From Spizellomyces punctatus DAOM BR117 (taxonomy: Eukaryota; Chytridiomycota; Chytridiomycetes; Spizellomycetales; Spizellomycetaceae): 64,000 nucleotides of DNA. A model generated the notes under the pieces. It made no database searches and had not been told where the DNA came from. It worked only from the letters and a program-made list of their open reading frames with translations. The stretch is taken from contig NW_015971551.1 of assembly GCF_000182565.1 (NCBI RefSeq), positions 275,638 to 339,637 on the forward strand, read 5' to 3'. The translations under genes were made by a program, and so were the position numbers. Below are positions 9,693 to 22,295 of the stretch, piece by piece; within the stretch, counting starts at the first letter, position 1, and the number at the start of each line of letters is the position of its first letter.

Positions 9693-10486
9693 GCGAATTT
9701 GATTACTGTAGAAGCAGATGCGATGTCGCTCGGGAGGAACGAGCTGCCAACTACATACACTTGCTGCGAAACCTTTGCTGCCTTTGAATTATCATCCGGG
9801 TCGCTTTTCGATCTACATTAGGCTTACCATTCCGTATACTTGGCTGATATCTACTTTCCAAATTTTGGTTCTTCCCTTCCGCATCTCCCTGTCTACGGGT
9901 GACACCTCTTATTGCTTTGCTTGAAATTCTCCATGTATCACCAGGAATTGTCATTCTTACCCAACTCTGATCAAGATCAACCGATGCTCGGAAACTGATA
10001 ATAGCGTTGTACCAATTACAATTTCAGATCTTTTAGTACGATATTGGGAGGACATTGACACTCGTCCACAAAACGGACCGCGAGCATAAAGAAAACACGG
10101 TGGTTGCTAGTGTAGTCAATAGTAATTCCTTCATTACCGGTATATTCTGGAACTGTCGATTCATGGCAGTCAGCAGCTCCACTAGACATGCAAAGCCCCC
10201 CTCGAATGATCCCAGTTCTCTTTCTCGCTACGGGGTAATCGAGGTTAGATACCTATAATGGCAAGTGGTGTTGTTCTGGATTGCAATACTTGCTGCGAAC
10301 ATGCTTAGGGCACAATATGGTGCATTGCTGTTATAATAAAAGAAAAGGTCACATTTACCCCAACCATGAGCATTCTGGTTGAAATTGGATGCGTTTTGAA
10401 GCGCTTTTGCACGTGACAGTTGGCCAGTTCCCGTACGATAACAAATAACAATACACTTATATGCATTCAGTTCCGAGATAGCGCCA
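9693..10486. other. Intergenic region, no gene seen
   Basis: About 790 nt. Short frames occur on both strands but none has splice-compatible neighbours or a recognisable product. Presumably it holds the 3' UTR of the mitochondrial-type gene and the promoter of the LRR gene. Confidence 0.4.
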
Positions 10487-12985
10487 ATGAACATCTCACC
10501 CCCGGCTTTTGCATCTCAACGTTCACCCGCCTTGTCCAGCCCCGGGTCAGTCCGAAGTCATACTCGCACGGCATCTCTCGATCATGGGCGGCGGGGACAT
10601 TCGCCGGCGCCGCCCAACCATCATCCGACCGCCTCGTTGTCAAAACTAGAGTCTGTCACATCAAAGGAAGATGAAGAGAGGACCGGGCCACCAACAGAGG
10701 ATCTCGATCTAGCAAGGATGCTGGAAGTGGAAAGAGAAAAGGGCTCCGTGAGTCTTAACCTCTCGCAACGCAACTTGGCCAACTTGCCCCGAGAAATTGG
10801 AACAATGGTCCTACTTGAAAGGTAATGGCACTTAGATGAACAGCATCGATCAAAGGCATCCTTGGTTCATGGAAAACTTATTCGGTGTTCACAGGCTCGG
10901 ACTTTCGAATAATATGTTATCCTCACTACCACCAGAATTGTGTGGGCTATCTCATTTGCGCTACCTGAATCTGCGATCAAATCGTATGCGTGAATTTCCT
11001 TTAGTGGTAATTACTTTAGTATTGAATCTCGTAATACGGGGGACGCATTGCTGAAAAGGAAATATCCAGATATGTCAGTTGCCGGCTTTAGAAATCTTGG
11101 GTATGGATACCATTGATTACCTCCCCTGTGAATTTCACCTCATATGGAATTAGATATGAGTCGAAATAAGCTAAAACGTCTGCCGAATAACTTTGGGACG
11201 TTGATGAACTTGAAGGTTTGCTATCTTCGTCCCTATGGCCAACCGCGGCGATGAACTCAAATTGAGCGACTTGGCCTCCGTAGGTACTGAGCCTAGCAAG
11301 AAATCGCATTCAAGAACTACCGATGTATCTGGGAGAGATGCAGGGTCTGAAGGTTTTGAAAATAGGTAACATCTCTCTGCGTTTCTTTCCTTGCTTGGTA
11401 CGCCAATTTACGTCTTTGTTGTGTAGAACACAATCCGATACAATGGCCCCCGCCTGATGTCCTGCAGTGTGAAGCAGACATTCCACACGAAACCTGGCTG
11501 CAGACTTTCAAGGATTTCCTTGTGCGAGAAGGTATGGCCTGTCGGTTCACCGTGAACATGACTCGACTGGAATGACCCATATGATGCGTAAATTGTAGGC
11601 AACCTTTCCAGGACTGGGACTAACGACGCAAGGTCTGTCTAATTTGACCAAAGTGCATATATGCAACGTTATTGATGTCACATATGATCTTACAGCGCAG
11701 ACGTCTCAAATCCTCAAAGTAGCGAGCTGCACACGTCCGGTGCGGGTCAACGGGGTCCACGCAGAGACAAGCAAATTGAGGAGTACACAGAAGAATGCGA
11801 CCAGCTACTACACTCTGTTCTCCGTAACGATAATCGAAGTTCTTATACTGCACAATCATCTCACGGGGCAGCAGAGTCCGAACGAGAGTTACAGTTGTTT
11901 GAAATTCTAGAGGGTGTTGCGTACGCGTTGACATGCATATACAGGATTGTAAGAGAGATTTATGCGCATGCTGCAGATCTTCCGGTGGACCATAGTATCC
12001 TGCGCTCCTGGAGAGGACAGATGGAAGATCTCAACCGAAACACATGCTCGTTGATATCCGTATTGTTCACCGAATCAGATGGAGAAGCACAGATAGCTGA
12101 TAGCCAGGTGGAGATTGGGGCCGGCATCCCACCTTCAGTAACTTCCTTAGCAGACCAATTACCAAGCAGTTCCATCGTGTTGGAGGAAGCGAAGAGGAAC
12201 ACTTTATTGGCTATTGCTTCTGCGAAGGCTCTGTCGTCTTTGGTGCAATCTTGCGGCAGCACGCTCATGAAAAATTTGGACGTCAGAACATCTCGATCCC
12301 TGATCACACAATGGTATAACGCAACAGCAGAGCTTGCAGATGTGCTATATACTGCCAGTGCATTGGTAGATTTTGGAACGGGTTTCCCAAAATCACCCGA
12401 ATCAGCTAGCTCCACGGACACAACGGATCACGAACCTCAACAACATGTTGTGCACCCGTCGTTCATTCAGGTGTTAGCAAAGTCCGCCACCGGGGCTGCA
12501 ATGAATGTTTTGGACTTGTTGAAAGACGTCAGTAAGCCTGGCGGTACTGGAGGCGAGAGTACAGGTACCGACAGACGAGAAGGCTCTAAGGCGGCTGGGC
12601 TGCATATCGAGCTTGCAAGTACAATGGCGACCGTTGCGGAGACAACAAGGGCATTATCTGAATGCCTAGCGGGGGAAGGAGGTGGTAATGACTGGCAGAA
12701 GAATATCACTGAAAGTGCTGGGCGATTCATAAAGGTACTAAATAGAAATTTCGTCTCTTCTCTCCACCTGACCTTCTCACATACTCTCTTGATACGCAGG
12801 CAATCGCACATATGAGCGCAGCTGCCCGCGCCGTTGCGATAAATAACCCGTTGGGCAAACCAGTAATGGCAGGGCTTCATAACGTTACAAGAACGACAAA
12901 AGAACTTGCCATGGCGGTTGCTACTCAGAAGTCAACCCCAAATCCCATTGTAGATACCACTGTACATTCTAGAACTGGAACGTAG
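10487..12985 (+). CDS. Leucine-rich-repeat protein with SOG2-like C-terminal region (RAM-pathway candidate)
   Basis: Exons 10487-10821, 10895-11006, 11070-11100, 11154-11215, 11284-11365, 11427-11531, 11599-11632, 11696-12734 and 12800-12985 close in phase to 661 residues. After a Ser/Pro/His-rich N-terminus, residues ~85-230 form LRRs of the LxxLxLSxNxLxxLPxxL type (LNLSQRNLANLPREIG, LGLSNNMLSSLPPELC, LNLRSNRMREFP, MSRNKLKRLPNNFG, LSLARNRIQELP). The repeats end with a HNPIQWPP cap. The remaining ~400 residues are helical with conserved-looking segments (ECDQLLHSVLR, EGVAYALTCIYRIVREIY) and lack a catalytic motif. LRRs followed by a helical domain of this size match Sog2 of the yeast RAM kinase (Cbk1) network, but the C-terminal match is by architecture only. 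Confidence 0.6.
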
Positions 12986-13096
12986 ATTTCCTTTGTACGA
13001 TTCATTTGTTGTGTATTTTCTTATATAGAGGATCGATGATGTAAATATATTTGTCGTATGTTTTATGGTCAAGTTAACAATAACTAAAGTAATAGC

Positions 13097-15344
13097 TTAT
13101 TCAGCTGAAACGGCCATTGGACGGTGATCGGCGCATCCATTTGGGTGCGATGATGCCTGAATCCACATCACCACGGTTTCGGCGCGTTTGGTATGTAAAG
13201 GATATTGTTTCATTGTGGAGGAGGTTGGTGGCATTGGCTCGCCTGATGCTTCATCAGAAGAAGCTGTGGATGCAGATTGATGAGAACAGTCACACATCGG
13301 CATGAGGGAATTCGGTTCGCCGTCTTGCGAATCTGAATCGCAGTCACCAACAACTTCTGCATCGTCTTCTGCCTCGTCCTCTGCTCCAACATGCATCGGG
13401 GAAGCTTTGCCGCTCCCTTCCCGCTGATTTTGGAGAAGCCCGGACAACGTCGAGCCCCTCTCCCCAGTACCCGACGATCGCTCCCTCATTGCCTTCCTCA
13501 GTAAGGCCAGTATCTCCACATAGTCCGCCTGACTCATACTACGGGCGGGAAGAAAAACGGGGTATCCTTCTACCTGTTCTTGAGCGCGCACTGTCCGTTC
13601 ATGCCATACAGCTGCCGTTCGCCAATCGCGGAGGATTAGGTAATTAATGCCGATGGAGAACCATGCTTCAAGCTAAATGATCATTGTTAGCAACGTGGGG
13701 GACGATTAACACTGTAATTTAGTAACATACTAGCAGGGGATGGTATGTGCCGAGTGCACTTAGAGATTCTGGAAGTGTATCCGAACCAATGTGTTCAGCA
13801 TCATCGGCGTCTGTCGATGCTACAGTGCCAGGTAAGCTACTCGAAATGCTCCTCCGGCATACCGAGTTTGGAGCCATTTTCGAGGTCGCTTTCGTCGACA
13901 CGGACTTGAGAAAATCCGGCACGCCAGAAATGATAGGACCATCAAGAGACGGCAAACTCGTTACTGAAGACGGTGAGTCAGCACCGGGTTCCTGCACGTT
14001 CTCAAACGCATGAAGCGTGCTTGGGAAGAAACCCAGAAAGTGATGATAGTCACGCGTACTCCGACGGATCAGATTCTCGATTTGCTGAGAATGTGGCTCC
14101 AGGGCCGACCAATAGGGATTTGACAGTGACTGCTTGTCGTTACGAAGGGAGCAGGTTACGTCGATAGGTATGCCAGCCTCCTCGCAGGCTGCGGTATCCG
14201 GTCCATCATATGCGATGTCTTCCGACATTGTCCTCGCTTTCTTCTTCTTGCTTCGTTTCTTTTTCCGGATGTCGGCTGTAGCTGCATCCTCCACTTTGGT
14301 GAGCGCTTTATCAAGCAGATATATTGCATATTGATGAAAGCACGCAGCCCGCAGAAAGTACAGAATGGCCTCGCTACAACTCTCCTGGGACTCTGTATCC
14401 AGAAGTAGCGTATGTTTTGAGCTGTTTCCACCATGCACCAAAGCCTCGCAATCTACTCCATTCACATTGCGCTTTCTTTTCTTAATGAGGTTTATTGCTG
14501 ACTTAAAATCTCGGAGCGCCAAGGGGAATTCTTCTCGAAAGCAGTGGATCATGGCACGAGTTCGATAATACTCAGCAGCGGTGGGAGATGCCGCAATCAA
14601 AGTATCCAAAACTTGCGGGTGTGTGAATGATGCCAGCTTCCTCGACGGTATTTTTTCGTGGAAGTGGTGAACGTACATCGCATCCAAATTGTTCGGATCA
14701 CGCTTCAACACCTAAGTGCATTCGGTTATGAGAAATGGCCTCAGCGATATGTTTCCGGTAAAGGAAAGATGTACCTTTGCAGCTACATCATCTAATGAGC
14801 TCGCACTTTGCATCGTCAGCACACTTGTCGCTATCTTTATTACCCACATTAGAACATCAGACACTGGTAGTGCCTCCCAGATTTCACTGCTTCAGAATTA
14901 CCTCGTCGCATCGATATGCCGCGGCAAGCTTTGTGACCGCCAATTCACGAAGGCGGTGCTGTCGTATTGATGACATGCGAGTGGGCGCTGGGGAATAATC
15001 TCGAGACCCCGGCTGACTCCGCACCAGTCCCCCTGCGGCTTTGATCACCTTAGATCACTATGGTTAACAATTCGCCACAGGGTTAAGCAGCATATCTAAA
15101 TCTCTTATTATACCAGCTCGGATGCGTCGTCCACTAAAGTTCTTATAGTTATCAAGTGGCGAAAAGTAACGGGGTCAATTGGGTGTTCGGCAGCGGTGTC
15201 ACTATTAAGGGCGAACAATGACTGTAGTAGCTCAAGAGGAAGAGATAGCCAAGGGCCATGATAGCTTGCTATGTAAGGACTGTCAAGGTTTGAAAAACGA
15301 ATAGGTTTGAGCGCAAGAGAGGGGACACAACGGAAACCCTTCAC
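13097..15344 (-). CDS. Conserved fungal protein with TPR-like helical repeats, function unknown
   Basis: Read leftwards, exons 15344-15114, 15048-14902, 14834-14775, 14711-13731 and 13672-13097 join in phase. It has a block with LPLELLQSLFALN and PIDPVTFRHLITIRTLVDDASEL. This is followed by RLRELAVTKLAAAYRCDEI, SASSLDDVAAKVLKRDPNN and a VHHFHEKIPSR motif, then TPR-like helices (SPTAAEYYRTRAMIHCFREEFPLALRDFKSA). A basic KKKRSKKKK stretch lies near 14230-14260 and the C-terminus is acidic. This order recurs in a conserved fungal family I remember without a characterised function. The 5' end is not settled: the frame is open above 15344 to an acceptor-like CTAG, and no ATG closes cleanly, so at least one short exon is probably missing. 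Confidence 0.6.
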
Positions 15345-15621
15345 GTACTAGTGTTTGTTGCGACAGATCATGATGGACCCACCGCTGTTGGCCATTGAAT
15401 CGCGGTCTGGGCAAGTGGACTTCGTCACCATGCGTGCGGAATCGAAACTGGGCTATATACCACGGCAAATGCGGCGGCCCCGTCAAGCTTCGGAAGATAA
15501 GGTAAGGAAAATCCGTCGTGAAGTAGCGTGTTCTTCATCACCAACGACGTATCACGTGCCTGTCTGCGTGATTTAGTCACGTGCATCTGGTAACCCCTCT
15601 CTCCCCGCTCATACACTATGC

Positions 15622-16178
15622 ATGTTGCCAATGACCTCGACATCTACTCGCCGCCATGGGAAAATTGTCCATATCGAAGAAATCCAGGCCCAGAGCATGT
15701 CGGGTTCCTCTGTTCGTGTGATAGGAACGTGGGTACCGCCTCTATGTTGAGCAACGCGCAGTTGAGGCTTCAACTTAATGAACGACCTGCCTTTGTCAGA
15801 CTACTGACATATGACACAAACACATCCCTGGCCGTTATTGAACATGCACGCTCGCAGCTCGTTGTGGACCTCAGTCTACTAGGACCCTTCTCAAATCGGA
15901 CGAAATCCCTTCTGCAATTCATCGGCGAGGTAGAAACATGGCAGGTAGCGTTCACATGATCTAGCCGTGAAGTCTCTGGTCTCTTGATGTTAACGGATAT
16001 TGCCACAAAGCCGCCACCGAATCTTCCGTTCTCTTGTCTTCCGTCTGCGTCTCGGAACTATCTTATTCTGCGCGCTCGAATTGCTCGAAATGTTGATGGT
16101 CTTGACCTGTCGATGTATGATCAAGCTTTACAGATCAGAAGGAAGTTTGAAGTTGAGAGAGAGTCTTTGAACTTTTGA
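15622..16178 (+). CDS. TEN1: CST complex subunit TEN1 (telomere capping OB-fold protein)
   Basis: Exons 15622-15728, 15800-15944 and 16011-16178 (introns of 71 and 66 nt) give 139 residues in phase. Ten1 is the small OB-fold subunit of the Cdc13/CTC1-Stn1-Ten1 complex that caps telomeres and promotes C-strand fill-in. The features fit the family: GKIVHIEEI, then a SSVRVIG strand, LLTYDTNTSLAVIEHARSQLVVD strands and LLGPF. These are followed by SLLQFIGEVE, then LILRARIARNVDGLDLSMYDQAL, equivalent to the VVKARVLTCVEGMNLPLLEQA end of animal TEN1. The length matches the usual 120-160 residues. A second in-frame ATG at 15631 is possible. Its start is 278 nt from the 5' end of the TPR-like gene, so the two probably share a divergent promoter. 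Confidence 0.78.
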
Positions 16179-16199
16179 CATGATATTTCTTTCTGTTTC

Positions 16200-17706
16200 C
16201 AAATGGAGGGCGTTTCAGATCATACATAGATAGGGAGCATATCGTTAATCTGGTTTAATAGGCTCATCTGTGAGATTCTCCATAATATGACGCGTAATAG
16301 TATCACTTTGAAGACTCGTGGCCTTCTTGCGATGTGGGAAGCGAGTAAGATATCAAATAGATGCGCTCTTGGAAGATCCCTTGGCATCAGAAATGTCGCG
16401 CTACAACGAAGTCCGACGTTTATGCCTCGTATGCAACATCCACAAAAAGACATACCTCCAACTTTCGTACTCGCTCCCTGCTCAACCTAAGACGTAGCTC
16501 AATTGAAAGAGACTCTTGGAGTACTGAGTCTCTGGATTATGACTTTTTGCCGCTATTGTACTTGCGTTCCCAAGTAGCCACTTACGGAAATCAGAGAGGA
16601 CATCATGCCCAGTGCGATCGGCGTTCAGAGCAGCCTCTGAGGTGGACTCCTCAATCTCCGGTGTTATCGAACTTTCTGAACCGATGTACAGTGAGCTCAG
16701 TTCATTTTGTGCAGCTGGGACTTTGGAAGGATACAAGATGCGGCAACTGTCATGATCGAAATGAACGAGAATTGCATAAGTATCTCACCGTTTTCGACCT
16801 CGTTTCGAGTATTGGCGGTGCGGTATACTTCTATAACTATGAGATGACGGCGTAAAGCCGTAGTTTTGAAATGTAACGGCCGGACAAGAACCGACCTTCA
16901 TTGAGCTTTTGCAACCCAAGCTCTATCTTTTCAACTAGATCTGCTCGCTTCTGCCGATCACCCAAATTGAGATTTTGCATTCCATCCGGGAACTTGGGTG
17001 ATATTCTTCGCAAGCAGTTTGCGAGTTGAGCCTCCCGCCTACTGCACATCTTTTGCAGCGACATTGTACGTGATGATTGCGCAAGGCTGCCAAATGTCCA
17101 ATGTTGGAATGTTCTCCTTTTCCTCAAGACGAGACCAAGGGCCTTGGATCCAATTACCTGAGTTGCGATACCCTTTCCTTAATGTGCACCAGCCTCTCAT
17201 CTTTATCCCATGTTGCCGCATTGGATGATTCTGCCTGGGTAAGGAGACTGAACAGTCCTCCAACGTTCAGAATGTAAATAAGTATAGGTGGCTGGAAAAA
17301 CTACGCACTCTCGAAGACTTCGATCTTGGTCTAACACCGTTTCGCTTAGTCTCGAGCGCTCTTCGGTCAGCTTTCTCAGTAGTTCAATCTTCTCCGCAAG
17401 TTTAAGCTCGGCTAAAGTACCAGTAACATATGTAAGACTGATGTAATCTTACAGCAGATATGGATAGCAATTGGTCTTCATCATGTGAGGCCTGCCTTGC
17501 GAGATCTTCTCGAGGAGAATGCTTTGCTCCGACTGACTCGGTCCACCAGAGGAAGCTACGGTAGCCCGGAGCCTGTCAAGAAAACTGCCAAGGTCGACTG
17601 CGCCCCTACGGGTACGAGGCCGCCTTGGTGTACGCACGAGAACTGGTATAGGCGGCGTACGATCTGTCATGCTGTGAAGATTCCCACACATCCGTCCATC
17701 GTCCAC
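16200..17706 (-). CDS. Unresolved multi-exon gene with coiled-coil segments, unknown function
   Basis: Several leftward exon-like stretches with flanking splice signals lie here. At 17706-17449 there is a basic segment with TPRRPRTRRG and FLDRLRATV. At about 17415-17310 is a strongly heptad-like segment (KLAEKIELLRKLTEERSRLSETVL). At about 17245-17150 lies KDERLVHIKERVSQLR, and 17040-16837 holds EAQLANCLRRISPKFPDG and RADLVEKIELGLQKLNEG. Further frames occur to 16200. I could not close all splice phases, so boundaries and the stop codon are approximate and there may be two genes. The short coiled-coil segments suggest a small structural protein such as a kinetochore or spindle component, but nothing identifies it. 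Confidence 0.35.
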
Positions 17707-17849
17707 TGACCAGACGCGTTCGCTACGCCTCGCGATAAGCCTCAGCCTAAAGCTTACAGCGCGTAAGCATCTCGATCACCCAAGTGACAGTTTCTTCCCA
17801 GACATCTTGCAATTCATTCCAAATACGCAAGCTATGACAGGTATGTAAT

Positions 17850-19238
17850 CGCTTTTCTGCTATGCGATATCTTTTCATTGACTTGGTACGGTCATAGTGA
17901 AACGAGTCATTTATGGTACCGACTGGGATATGGACGCCTTTCAAGGCGCAAGTCTTCAAAGTATAAGGTTGGGGCTTCGTGATCATGGGAAAGGTTGTGA
18001 GTTCTGGATATTCACAAAAAGAAACTATCCTTAGCACCATCTCAACGGAAACCCGTACTGCTATATGGTTCGACAAGGTCTGTAGCCTATCCCGTCAATG
18101 CTGACCAACAAACACCGTTTAAACGTTGGGTTTAAAAGGCGGCGGGAACGCTTGAGATTGAGGGCGACTCGGAAGAATCAGTGCACCAAGCGTACATATC
18201 GTTAGTTAAAATCCCACTGTTCCTCATACTGACGCCAGTCGCATTCAGCCACGCAGAAATCACCAAATTGCTGAGAGAAGACGTTGCCCAACAACCACGC
18301 CGAGGTGAATGGGCCAAACCCGACCGTCCTGGTTTATGGGGACAACGTCGAGATCTAAAGCGAAAGGCACCTGAAAAAGATGACGAAGACGAGAATGAAC
18401 AGGATGAAGAGAAGTCCGGTACAAGTCATGATCACTTTGACGGGGACGCCGAGCCACCAACGCTACCCGCACCATGGTTAATGGTCGCCGCAGCTTCCCC
18501 GGAAATTGATATTTTCAGACCAAGAATTTCTGCTGCTCAAAGTACCGTTCCAGAAGAACCTCACCGGGTGGTGGAGAAAGTTCTACCACGTCGAGATAGG
18601 TCTAGTCAGAAAGAATTTGTACTCCCTTTGGAACTAGGCATGCGGCGGAAGGTTTTCCAACTCCATGCATACGAAGCTTGCCTGCGTACATCTCACCAAA
18701 AAAAGTTCGAAATCAACTGGTGTTGCAAACCGCATATTATTGACAAGCTCACCCCCTGCGAAGAACGTGACTTGATCGTTAAATTGAAAGAGGTGATAAT
18801 TCGACAAGCTGCAGATAATGCATCAGCCCTACGTTAAACATCATGTCCTTACCAGATTGCAGAGAAGACCGGAGCTTGCTTCGCATATAAGAAAAGGCTA
18901 TATGTAGGCAAACGGACATGGCGACACAGAGATCTTGTACTTCCATTGATGAGCGTTTGGGCATAGGGCATACACCTGACCTCGGACAATCAGGAGGAAA
19001 TCGATTTTGCCAAAGAGTGGCTAATGGCGTTGGAACACTACCTTGATTCATTCGTGGTCAGCATCCCCCTCCTTCTGGCCCAGGTTGCGTTTGAGTCATA
19101 TGATAGACCATCTTTCTCGTAGGTCAATTTACCGATCCCCCTTTCGCAGTTGGGCTCGAATCCTCCGGACAGAGCCCGAAGAATGACAAAGGACAAAGGT
19201 TATGATAGCAATGGTGCAAATGGATCAATTGAAAACTA
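17850..19238 (+). CDS. Putative KH-like RNA-binding protein (5' end unresolved)
   Basis: The 3' part is well ordered. The exon ending ...TETRTAIWFDK joins at about 18138 to AAGTLEIEGDSEESVHQAYIS, then by a 56-nt intron to the long exon starting near 18249. Short introns at about 18831-18865, 18983-19017 and 19058-19123 lead to a TAG at 19236-19238. The N-terminal module (KETILSTISTETRTAIWFD...GTLEIEGDSEESVHQAY) has the alpha-beta-beta-alpha look of a KH domain, although no clear GxxG loop is visible. A second segment (IAEKTGACFAYKKRLYVGKRTWRHRDLVL...) is similar in style. An acidic/basic linker sits between them. I do not recognise a named family. The start near 17850 is a guess. Confidence 0.4.
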
Positions 19239-19754
19239 GCGTAGGTCGTGCTTGCAATGACGGACTATCTGCAGGTGAAATTGATATTTTCCTCTGTTCC
19301 ACAGCTTCAATGTATCGAATGCTAAAATGTTACATCTGGATGAAACAATATCTAGGTAGGTGGCAGGAATTCACACTAATCTCAAAGTTAAAACCATTCT
19401 GGTTGACTTTTATATTTTGTCGACTTTAGGTCTGCAACCAGGTTTTCAACCCTACTTGGTGGACAGTGATCCAATTCCAGTATCAGAATATTTTCATTTG
19501 CTTTATGCTGTAGTATAGCTATGGTGTTTTTTAGGACGAAAACCCAGATGATTTTGAATATGACTTTTGGAAAAGTCAAAACCGAAGCTGGGCGATTTTT
19601 GATCACATGAAATCGGAAGGATGCGGATCTTGCGTCATCACAAACATGGGGGGGAATAAAATGGAAAGGACCCCGTGGACTCCCACAATCTACTTTCTGT
19701 ACCCGGGCATCCACACACTTTACATTTCACTCAACCAAGCAGCAATCTTACATC
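19239..19754. promoter_or_regulatory. Upstream region of malate synthase
   Basis: About 515 nt with no coding frame of note. It includes a short hairpin-forming GACTTTT-GG-AAAAGTC near 19550 and, close to the start, a pyrimidine-rich CTTTACATTTCACTCAACC leader before ATCATG. It presumably holds the carbon-source-regulated promoter expected of a glyoxylate-cycle gene; I can name no specific operator. Confidence 0.35.
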
Positions 19755-21826
19755 ATGTCTGTAGCTACTGCAAAGGGAGTGTCCATCTTGGGCCCTGTAA
19801 AGCCTCAATATGCCGACATCCTCTCCATTCCCGCCCAGGAGTTTGTCGCTACCCTGCACAGGCATGTATGCTTGACCTCTGTTTGCATGCAGACGTCCCA
19901 ACTTACGCTTGTCTTTGGAATAGAGCCTTCAATGGCCGTCGCAAAGCCCTTCTTCAAAGGCGTGTCCAGAGACAAAAGGAAATTGATGCCGGTGTGTAGG
20001 CGCTGATTTGTTTCTAATCCGATTGGCGTTTTTGACATGATTTTGAATAGGACAATTCCCCGATTTCCTTCCCGAAACTCGCTGGATCCGGGAGGACCCT
20101 ACCTGGAGGGTAGGTATTCCATTTGGAATGCACCTATTTTGAACAATTCCATTTATTTTTTGGTTATGTAGGCTGCTCCCCCCGCACCTGGATTGGTCGA
20201 TCGTCGTGTGGAGATCACCGGACCCGTTGACAGGAAGATGGTCATCAATGCTCTGAACTCAGGAGCTTTGACCTACATGGCTGATTTCGAAGGTAGGTCT
20301 GCTAACACTACCAAGTCTCCCTAAAAGTGGGTACTGAGTGGTCGTGACTTCATGTAGACTCCAATGCACCAACCTGGGAGAACAACATCTCTGGTCAATT
20401 CAACATGCGTGACGCCGTACGTCGCACCATCAGCTTCGCTGCGCCTAACGGAAAGTACTACAAGCTGAAGGAGGGTAGACTTGCCACCTTGATTGTTCGG
20501 TAGGTGGGCGAGAATTTGTGAATACAATCCCTCGTGCCGCTAACATTTATTTATCACACATTCAGTCCTCGTGGATGGCACATGGAAGAGAAGCATTTCT
20601 TGGTGGATGGAGAGCCCGCCTCTGCGTCAATCTTTGACTTTGCCTTGTATTTCTTCCACAATGCTGCTGAGAGCGTGCGCAGAGGATTTGGCCCTTACTT
20701 CTACCTTCCCAAGATGGAGAGCCACCTTGAAGCTAGGTATGCGCTATTCAAATGAAAAGGAATCTCCTATACACTGTTGATTAATTCGCGGCGTTTTAGA
20801 TTGTGGAACGATGTTTTCAACTTGGCACAGGACATGTTGGCCATTCCTCGCGGAACCATTCGGGGGACTGTTTTGATTGAAACGATCATGGCTGCCTTTG
20901 AGATGGAGGAGATCATCTACGAGCTGCGCGAGCACTCTTCTGGTCTCAACTGTGGCCGTTGGGACTACATCTTCTCTTTCATTAAAAAGTTCAGGAACAA
21001 CCCCAACTTCCTTCTCCCTGACCGTGGCGACATCACGATGACAACTCCTTTCATGGACGCATATGTACGTCTTCTCATCAAAACTTGCCACAAGCGCGGT
21101 GTGCACGCTATGGGTGGCATGGCTGCATTTATCCCCATCAAGGACAATGCCGCTGCTAACGATGCAGCCATGGCCAAAGTCCGTGCTGACAAGCTAAGGG
21201 AAGTCCAAGCCGGGCATGACGGAACATGGGTCGCGCACCCTGATCTTGTTAAGCTTGCCAAGGCCATCTTCGACGAGCACATGCCGCAGCCCAACCAATT
21301 GTACGTCCGCCGTGAAGACGTCAAAGTATCTGGAGCCGACCTCATTTCGACTCAGGGCGTGAAGGGTGCTATCACCGACAAGGGTTTGCGAATGAATATC
21401 GATGTGGCCCTCCAATACATGGAGGCGTGGCTTCACGGAAACGGTTGTGTCCCTATCCACAACTTGATGGAGGACGCCGCCACAGCAGAGATCTCTCGTT
21501 CGCAATTGTGGCAGTGGGTGCGTCACCGTGCAAGGACTGCCGAGGGCAAGGAGATTACTCCCGAGTACGTCAACCAGTTGCTTGACGAGGAGATTGGTAA
21601 CATCAAGAGCCGCCTGGGAGAGAAGAAGTTTGCATCTTCCAAATTTGAGTTGGCGAAGAAGTTTTTGGCCAGCACTATCCAAGGAAAGGAATACTCTGAC
21701 TTTTTGACGGTAAGAACCAATAGCTTGTTGTTTTGAATTTAAGAATTTACTAACTCATTGTATGATTTCCAGACGCTTTGCTACGACTCCATTCTGACAT
21801 TGTCTCCAGGAGGCGCCAAACTCTAA
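19755..21826 (+). CDS. Malate synthase, peroxisomal (glyoxylate cycle)
   Basis: Exons 19755-19861, 19924-19991, 20051-20109, 20172-20292, 20358-20499, 20566-20736, 20800-21709 and 21773-21826 give 543 residues, the usual size of malate synthase A. The enzyme condenses glyoxylate with acetyl-CoA to malate, letting cells grow on fats and C2 compounds. Typical stretches are [85 protein letters not shown], the [12 protein letters not shown] active-site strand and GRWDYIFS. The C-terminus AKL is a PTS1 peroxisome signal. Intron 1 (19862-19923) must use a GC donor (AG|GCATGT), since no GT donor keeps the frame. Confidence 0.97.
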
Positions 21827-22295
21827 TTGCGTATCGTAGTGGGCTGTATATATAGTGTATTTCATTGTGCGTGTGCGAGTTATAACGGCTGGCTTTGCTT
21901 TTTTAATGATACGGCTTGTCCGTCCTCATTTTGGAGATGCCACCTGTGAAAGTTGTGCCGAACGACACCAAAGTGTCGTCTGAGGGCTTTTTTTCATAGT
22001 ATAGTAATCATAAACCGTCTCTTAAGATGTCTTTATATCTGTCTCCTTTTTATCCGTTTTTTTATTGATATTTCTCTGAACATTACAAAGACGATGGCTG
22101 GAGCGTCACGTGGGGATGTGGTGGCAAATTCGTCATTTAACCTAATTTAGTCAGATGCGCGGCGCGGTGACCTGCAACGAAAGGCCGTGGACCAATTGGG
22201 ACCCTCCAGCACCTTGGTCTGTGTGCGGCTGGCCATATAAAGGGCCCCCCCTACGCCTTCTGTGCACGCCCGACATCATCACCGCCGACATCATC
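21827..22295. promoter_or_regulatory. Malate synthase 3' region and PDI promoter
   Basis: About 470 nt. Just upstream of PDI are CCAATTGG at about 22190, a TATAAAGGGCC box at about 22235 and a short leader to the ATG at 22296. The TATA-to-ATG distance of about 60 nt is like that of the Fanzor gene. No other gene is seen. Confidence 0.45.

Noticed and set aside
16494-16545. TAGCTCAATTGAAAGAG resembles a tRNA D-arm
   Set aside because: No T-arm or acceptor-stem partner at the right distance; no cloverleaf could be formed.
17747-18076. 109-codon minus-strand frame near 18 kb
   Set aside because: The plus-strand reading of the same DNA links by splicing to the KH-like gene; the minus frame has no neighbours to join.
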